DNA of 9,419 nucleotides from Spirochaetia bacterium (lineage in GTDB: Bacteria > Spirochaetota > Spirochaetia > Treponematales > Breznakiellaceae). Shown one piece after another: positions 5,710 to 9,419 of this stretch. Each line of letters begins with the position of its first letter. The stretch's first letter is position 1. The DNA lies in NCBI GenBank assembly GCA_025997715.1, contig BNUY01000123.1, positions 1 through 9,419 on the forward strand. The letters run 5' to 3'. A model generated the notes under the pieces. It saw nothing but the letters and a program-made list of their open reading frames with translations. It did no database searches and was not told the DNA's origin. The translations under genes were made by a program, and so were the position numbers.

Positions 5710-8406
5710 TTACTCCAATTTCTTAAGCACCGCAGCAATGCTGTCCCGGACCTTCTTTGTGCCGGGATGATCTTTGCCGAACAGTTGTTCCTGTATTGCC
5801 AGTGCTTTTGGATACCAATCCATTGCTGCCTGATACGCGCCCAGGGTACGAAACACATCGCCGACACCAACATAGGAAAGCGCCGTATCAGGATGATTTT
5901 CCCCCAGAATCTCTTGCCGTATTGCCAAGGCCTTCCGGTGATTGTCCAGCGCCGCCAAATAATCACCCGATGAATTATAAATAGTACCAAAATTATAATA
6001 AGAAGCGGCCATATCGGGATGATTTTCACCAAGATACCTCAGGACTTCTTTCTGTATTTCCAATGCCCTTTGATTGGTTTCCAGAGCCGCTTGATAATCG
6101 CCCAGGGAATAATATACCGCGCTCATACCATTATACGAAGCTGCGGCGGTAAGATCCGGTGTTCCCATCGCTTCTGCCTCAATCGCTAATGCCTTTTGAT
6201 ACTGTTCCATGGCCGATTGATAGTCACCTAAGGAATAATACACCGCGCCAATATGATTACGGGCAAGAGCCGTATCCCGGAAGGTCAGCGCCAGAAGCGC
6301 AAATTTCAGTGATAGTGCATAATCGCCCAGTGTTTTGGTAAGGGCATATTCTATGTTGCCATATAAATCCGCCAATTCTTCTGTGCTTCTTCCGGCAGCG
6401 TCAAGAACCGCATAACGCTCCAGGGAATATTTTTCCGAATCCGCTTCCTGTAATGCACGCCAGTATTTCCCCAGTTCATAGAGGTCTTTTTTATACAGGT
6501 ATTCAAACACCTCAAAATTAAGCAGGAAGTGGTAGAGCTTGTCCCAATCCTTGAGTGCATATACCTGATGGGGATACTCATCATATTTCCGGCCGGAGGA
6601 AACAGCAGGACCTTCCATATAGGCAGCAATCAGGCGGCGGTATACCCGTTCGGTATCATGGTTTTGCAGGTAGCGTTTATTCACCGCGTCACGGATAAAG
6701 GTATGCGAAAAGGAAACCAGCCCATTCCTGGTTACCGCATGGGTCGCAATGGCGTTAAAGAGCTGGGACCAGTACAGCGGTACTGCGCGGGATAGTTCCA
6801 GAATCTCAGGTTCAGAAAGCCCGGCGCGGGACACGCCGATAAGGGAAAGTATGCCGGGGACAAGGTCCCTTGAAAAGATAGATTCCAGCCGTTCCAGTAT
6901 AAGAGCGAACAGGCAATCCAAATCCGGGGCGGCAAGGTAGCGGTCGATCTGCGCGTCAATCTGTTCATGCACACCGAATACCCGCAGTTCGTCAAGCAGG
7001 GTACGCAGGGCAAGGGTATTTTCGCATTTCCTGTCCCCGGCAATGCGCTCTATTTGTGCGGGCAGCAGGGATTTGGCATAGGCTTTAAGGTATTCCACTA
7101 TCAGCTCTTTCCGTTTTTCCAATGACAGCGGCTCCACCGCCAGCGCCTCGTACCCCCGCCGGGCAAACACCTCCATGGAGGAATCACAGAGCACCGTGGA
7201 ATACAGTACTTTGACGGTCTTTGGAAAATCCGGTAACCAATTAAGCAGTTTCGCATTGTCGATGTCAAACAGTTTTTCTACGCCATCCAGCACGATGACA
7301 AGCCTGTTCGCCGGTTCCGTTTTCCGTTTGTAGGATGATAACTCAGTATGTGCTATTACGTGTTCCAATTTTTGTTTTTCGGACTGCATACCCCATACAA
7401 TAGGTTCTATGGAATGTTTTTCGTCCATAGATTGCCAGTAATTCACTTCATCAGGTTTCCGGTAGGCATCGCAGATTTCTTTTCCGATAGTTTCCGTAAT
7501 CTTCCGGTAATCCCCCCCGGAACGGGAAGCGCCGATAAAGTAATAGATGATTTTCTCGTTATCATCCGCCGCCCGGTTCTGTATCCAGTTTGCCAGCAGC
7601 GCGCTTTTCCCCATGCCGCTGTCCCCGGTAATAACCAGGGATTGTTCATCACCCTGTATAAAGGCGTCGAGTTTTTCCGCATAGCCCGGGTGGGGAACAT
7701 ACACGGCGGTGCGGCTTTTAAGGAAGGTTCGCTGCTCAAGCCGCTCCTTTTCCAGGGGGGATAAGGCGCCCTGGGGGAATAGGGTATCAACCAGGGCTTT
7801 GAAATCCTGCTCTATGAGGGCGCCAAGGTTTTCTATGGAGTCGTACTCTTTTACCGGATACGCTTGCTGTTCCCGCAATACTTTTTTCAAGTCCCCCAAC
7901 ATTTTCGCCGCATGGCTGCCCTTGGGTTCCTTAAACTCTTCAACAACTTCCATTTTAGGGGAGCGGAAATAAAAATAGGCGTCCACCCGTTCCTTTGCCC
8001 GGAGCACCCCCTCCTGTATCTCTATCTCGGTAATGCTGGTCCCTTCTTCCAGCTCGGCGGTAATCCAGGGATAGTCCTCGAATACGCCGGTGTTTTTCCC
8101 TATCACCGCGCGCTCCTCTTCCGAGGGAACCCAGCCATAGCGTTCCCCCAGGAGGCCGATAAAGAAGGGGGTGGTCCGTTGGATTTCCTTGAGGCAGATA
8201 TCAACCACCTTTCCCTGTTTCGACTCCTCTTCGCTGATGCCCCAGCGCAGGTCAAGTTCAAAGAGGGACACATCCCGTTCTTCGCAATACCGCCGCAGAA
8301 CAGGGAACACCCGGTTCACCAGGTAATCCCGTTCGGCCATCATGTCCCGGAAGGTGGAGGAAATAAAGATACGTATCTGCCGGTTTTCTATCAGATTGGT
8401 TTTCAT
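5710..8406 (-). CDS. DUF4062-STAND NTPase-TPR protein
   Basis: With start ATG 8406 this is 898 aa. Residues 11-95 are DUF4062: RIFISSTFRDMMAERDYL, FELDLRWGIS and FFIGLLGERYGWVP, the domain also found at the N-termini of NWD1/TEP1-type proteins. A STAND/AAA-type NTPase follows, with Walker A GDSGMGKS (261-268), Walker B RLVIVLDGVEKL (368-379) and a KVLYSTV strand (399-405). The C-terminal 200 residues are kinesin-light-chain-like TPRs (SLGDYQSAMEQYQKALAIEA, LGENHPDMAASYYNFG, LGENHPDTALSYVGVG), the usual ligand- or partner-sensing arm. It probably oligomerises on recognising a trigger and activates an effector. ATG 8442 (12 residues longer) is rejected because it lies in the -35. No SD precedes either ATG, and the promoter predicts a leaderless mRNA. 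It is the first gene of the operon. Confidence 0.85.
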   Translation of the reverse strand: MKTNLIENRQIRIFISSTFRDMMAERDYLVNRVFPVLRRYCEERDVSLFELDLRWGISEEESKQGKVVDICLKEIQRTTPFFIGLLGERYGWVPSEEERAVIGKNTGVFEDYPWITAELEEGTSITEIEIQEGVLRAKERVDAYFYFRSPKMEVVEEFKEPKGSHAAKMLGDLKKVLREQQAYPVKEYDSIENLGALIEQDFKALVDTLFPQGALSPLEKERLEQRTFLKSRTAVYVPHPGYAEKLDAFIQGDEQSLVITGDSGMGKSALLANWIQNRAADDNEKIIYYFIGASRSGGDYRKITETIGKEICDAYRKPDEVNYWQSMDEKHSIEPIVWGMQSEKQKLEHVIAHTELSSYKRKTEPANRLVIVLDGVEKLFDIDNAKLLNWLPDFPKTVKVLYSTVLCDSSMEVFARRGYEALAVEPLSLEKRKELIVEYLKAYAKSLLPAQIERIAGDRKCENTLALRTLLDELRVFGVHEQIDAQIDRYLAAPDLDCLFALILERLESIFSRDLVPGILSLIGVSRAGLSEPEILELSRAVPLYWSQLFNAIATHAVTRNGLVSFSHTFIRDAVNKRYLQNHDTERVYRRLIAAYMEGPAVSSGRKYDEYPHQVYALKDWDKLYHFLLNFEVFEYLYKKDLYELGKYWRALQEADSEKYSLERYAVLDAAGRSTEELADLYGNIEYALTKTLGDYALSLKFALLALTFRDTALARNHIGAVYYSLGDYQSAMEQYQKALAIEAEAMGTPDLTAAASYNGMSAVYYSLGDYQAALETNQRALEIQKEVLRYLGENHPDMAASYYNFGTIYNSSGDYLAALDNHRKALAIRQEILGENHPDTALSYVGVGDVFRTLGAYQAAMDWYPKALAIQEQLFGKDHPGTKKVRDSIAAVLKKLE

Positions 8407-8413
8407 GGAAAGT

Positions 8414-8442
8414 AGTATACAATGGGGAATTAATCTTGTCAT
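8414..8442 (-). promoter_or_regulatory. promoter of the STAND gene; predicted leaderless start
   Basis: On the minus strand, ATGACA (8442-8437), a 17-bp spacer and TATACT (8419-8414), each five of six matches. The usual start distance of 7-8 nt lands on 8407-8406, and 8406 is the A of the ATG. The -35 is supplied by the end of repeat copy 3, exactly as at 210-238. Confidence 0.65.
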
Positions 8443-8470
8443 GAGTATTTACGCACGGTTTTGGAAGAAA
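8438..8470 (-). repeat. dispersed repeat, copy 3
   Basis: The plus strand reads GTCATGAGTATTTACGCACG, then GTTTTGGAAGAAA. It matches copy 2 over its whole length apart from one missing T and copy 1 in the first 20 bases. It lies between vapC and the STAND gene and supplies the STAND gene -35 on the minus strand. The rest of the 8443-8548 gap holds no gene or terminator that I can support. Confidence 0.8.
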
Positions 8471-8548
8471 GGTGTCAAAGTTTACGGGCGGTTATGATTT
8501 TTACTCGACACGGAAGTGCAGGCGATACGGGGTCATGAACGTACCTGT

Positions 8549-8986
8549 TTAAATTTGCAGCAAGTCTATATGAGTGAGGATATTAACGATTGTAAGAGTA
8601 CCTTCAATAATGAGGCCGTCTTGCATATCTTCAGAAAAGAGGTACGTGCATCCGGCATGGATAGCGGCGGCGGCCATAAGGGCATCGAAGTAGGAAATGG
8701 AGTAACGGTGGTGAAGTCGGAGGGCGTGCCGGACGAGTGGCGGGGTAATGGTGACGACGGGAAGCGTGTCGGCGATACTGTCCAAAAGTTGTTCCATGTC
8801 GGCAAGGGGCTTTGGGTATTTTTTAGTGAAAATGTTACACAGTTCGTTTAAGACTTGTGTGCTGACCACGGCATCGAAGTGAGCTAAGGCGCTTTCTGCA
8901 ATACGGGTTTTATCCGGTGCATCCGTACGCTGAGTATAGACGATAATATTGGTATCAAAAAACGCTTTAACGCTCATTAGCTTCAT
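8549..8986 (-). CDS. vapC: PIN-domain toxin, VapC family
   Basis: This 145-aa protein has the full set of PIN acidic residues: D11 in FFDTNIIVY, E48 in STQVLNELCN, D101 in SYFDALMAAAA, and D120/D123 in SEDMQDG. VapC toxins are Mg-dependent RNases that cleave tRNA or rRNA and are held inactive by VapB. The gene overlaps the antitoxin gene by 20 bp. Two starts are possible: 8986 (MKLMSVKAFF) and 8977 (MSVKAFF). Neither has a good SD, so translation is probably coupled to the antitoxin. All catalytic residues are present and the frame is intact, so the toxin is predicted to be functional. Confidence 0.9.
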   Translation of the reverse strand: MKLMSVKAFFDTNIIVYTQRTDAPDKTRIAESALAHFDAVVSTQVLNELCNIFTKKYPKPLADMEQLLDSIADTLPVVTITPPLVRHALRLHHRYSISYFDALMAAAAIHAGCTYLFSEDMQDGLIIEGTLTIVNILTHIDLLQI

Positions 8987-9167
8987 CGCGATTGAAGGTA
9001 AAGCCGGTCATGTCCACGCCCAGAGAGTAGAGCCGTTTTTTAAGGGCCGGAGGTTTTTTTGACTCAATGATGACCCGCACATCATAGGGTTGATCCTCCT
9101 GATATTGGGGGGGGATGAGGATGGTATTGTTTTCCACACGGGCATCGAATTCAGCAATTGCGGGCAT
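8967..9167 (-). CDS. vapB: VapB-type antitoxin (AbrB-like)
   Basis: This 66-aa protein starts with an AbrB-like DNA-binding strand pattern (FDARVENNTILIPPQYQ, then YDVRVIIES) and ends in an extended segment (SLGVDMTGFTFNRDEANER) of the kind that wraps around VapC. Position directly upstream of and overlapping a PIN toxin supports the assignment. AAGAGG lies 5 nt before the ATG. VapB normally neutralises VapC and, with it, represses the operon; the ATATGCATAT palindrome in the promoter spacer (9195-9204) is a candidate operator. Confidence 0.8.
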   Translation of the reverse strand: MPAIAEFDARVENNTILIPPQYQEDQPYDVRVIIESKKPPALKKRLYSLGVDMTGFTFNRDEANER

Positions 9168-9184
9168 AAGTACCTCTTACATTC

Positions 9185-9213
9185 AAGATACGGGATATGC
9201 ATATTTCTGTCAA
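9185..9213 (-). promoter_or_regulatory. vapBC promoter with palindromic spacer
   Basis: On the minus strand, a perfect TTGACA (9213-9208), a 17-bp spacer and TATCTT (9190-9185). The predicted start near 9178 leaves a leader of about 11 nt. The spacer contains ATATGCATAT, a perfect 10-bp palindrome where repressor binding would block polymerase. Confidence 0.6.
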
Positions 9214-9233
9214 CCGGACATACCTCCTTCCCA

Positions 9234-9261
9234 AGTATTTACGCACGGTTTGGGAAGAAAC
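9234..9261 (-). repeat. dispersed repeat, copy 4
   Basis: AGTATTTACGCACGGTTT is followed by GGGAAGAAAC. The core is identical to the other copies, but the ATGACA end is missing: the flank is CCCAAG instead of GTCATG. It lies 20 bp upstream of the vapBC -35 in the same orientation, and about 40 bp from the IS200-type hairpin. GGTTT and AAACC form short inverted arms at its end. Confidence 0.75.
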
Positions 9262-9302
9262 CTTGACAAGCCGTATCCCTTAATGCATATTTTAATGAAC
9301 CT

Positions 9303-9322
9303 CCCCGCCCTAAAGGGCGGGG
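9303..9322 (-). mobile_element. IS200/IS605-type end hairpin
   Basis: CCCCGCCC-TAAA-GGGCGGGG is a perfect 8-bp stem with a 4-nt loop. GC-rich hairpins of this kind at the transposon ends are the recognition structures of Y1 transposases of the IS200/IS605 family. It lies 25 bp past the stop of a probable tnpA. The element boundary is probably a few bases further left; the rest lies beyond the window. It could alternatively act as a terminator for that gene. Confidence 0.55.
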
Positions 9323-9347
9323 TATCTGAAGATTTTTCTTTGACATA

Positions 9348-9419
9348 TCAGAATAATTCCAGTTGTTTCTTCATCATTTGTTTATACTCTTTTTCGGTCC
9401 TTTGATTCTTTACGTATTC
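9348..9419 (-). CDS. tnpA: probable IS200/IS605 tnpA, C-terminal 23 codons
   Basis: The minus strand is open from the window edge and ends TGA at 9350-9348. It encodes EYVKNQRTEKEYKQMM followed by KKQLELF. The Y-V-x-N-Q helix and charged ending are typical of the C-terminal helix of Y1 (HUH) single-strand transposases, and the hairpin just downstream supports this. TnpA moves the element as single-stranded DNA. The catalytic HUH and Tyr residues lie outside the window, so family and integrity cannot be confirmed. Confidence 0.5.
   Translation of the reverse strand, partial: EYVKNQRTEKEYKQMMKKQLELF

Noticed and set aside
8406..8442. Longer start of the STAND protein at ATG 8442
   Set aside because: This ATG is in the -35 hexamer, lacks an SD, and the extra 12 residues add nothing to the DUF4062 domain.

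Overview
The window looks like accessory chromosomal DNA from a spirochaete, most likely a Treponema-type organism. This is inferred from the DUF4469/HU-like protein, the TPR-rich small proteins and the moderate GC content; there is no rRNA or marker gene to prove it. Clear -35/-10 hexamers with 17-bp spacers are common, and most genes have AGGAG-type ribosome binding sites.

Left part (1-2267, mostly + strand). The edge holds what may be the last codons of an upstream gene (3-71). A tiny minus-strand ORF (102-185) follows, with a full promoter and RBS and an 8-base C run. Next comes a promoter region with two copies of a dispersed repeat, then a gene for a DUF4469/HU-like putative DNA-binding protein (474-1244). 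Its stop codon lies at the start of a 23-bp tandem array (1239-1387) built from GATC-bounded dyads. A good promoter then drives two overlapping genes of unknown function (1493-1729 and 1695-2267).

Central part (2285-8406, all minus strand). Reading leftward from 8406, a likely operon encodes: an 898-aa DUF4062-STAND NTPase-TPR protein; a 179-aa unknown protein; a 662-aa two-TM, CASTOR/POLLUX-like ion channel with two Rossmann/RCK-like domains and a C-terminal RyR-like domain (ATGA overlap with the preceding gene); and a small TPR protein whose 3' end is frameshifted. A strong hairpin sits just after the stop of its ancestral frame. Next comes a toxin-antitoxin pair with its own promoter. The toxin reading frame carries an in-frame TAG and the antitoxin is intact.

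Right part (8437-9419). Another repeat copy provides the -35 of the STAND gene promoter, whose predicted start site falls on the ATG (leaderless mRNA). A vapBC-type TA pair follows (antitoxin 8967-9167, PIN toxin 8549-8986), then a fourth repeat copy, then the end of an IS200/IS605-type element: a hairpin and the last 23 codons of a probable tnpA.

Together this resembles a small defence or conflict island. A STAND sensor NTPase with a TPR sensor arm is coupled to a membrane ion channel that could be the effector, flanked by TA modules and mobile DNA. The joint function is inference from architecture and gene order; no homology search was possible.
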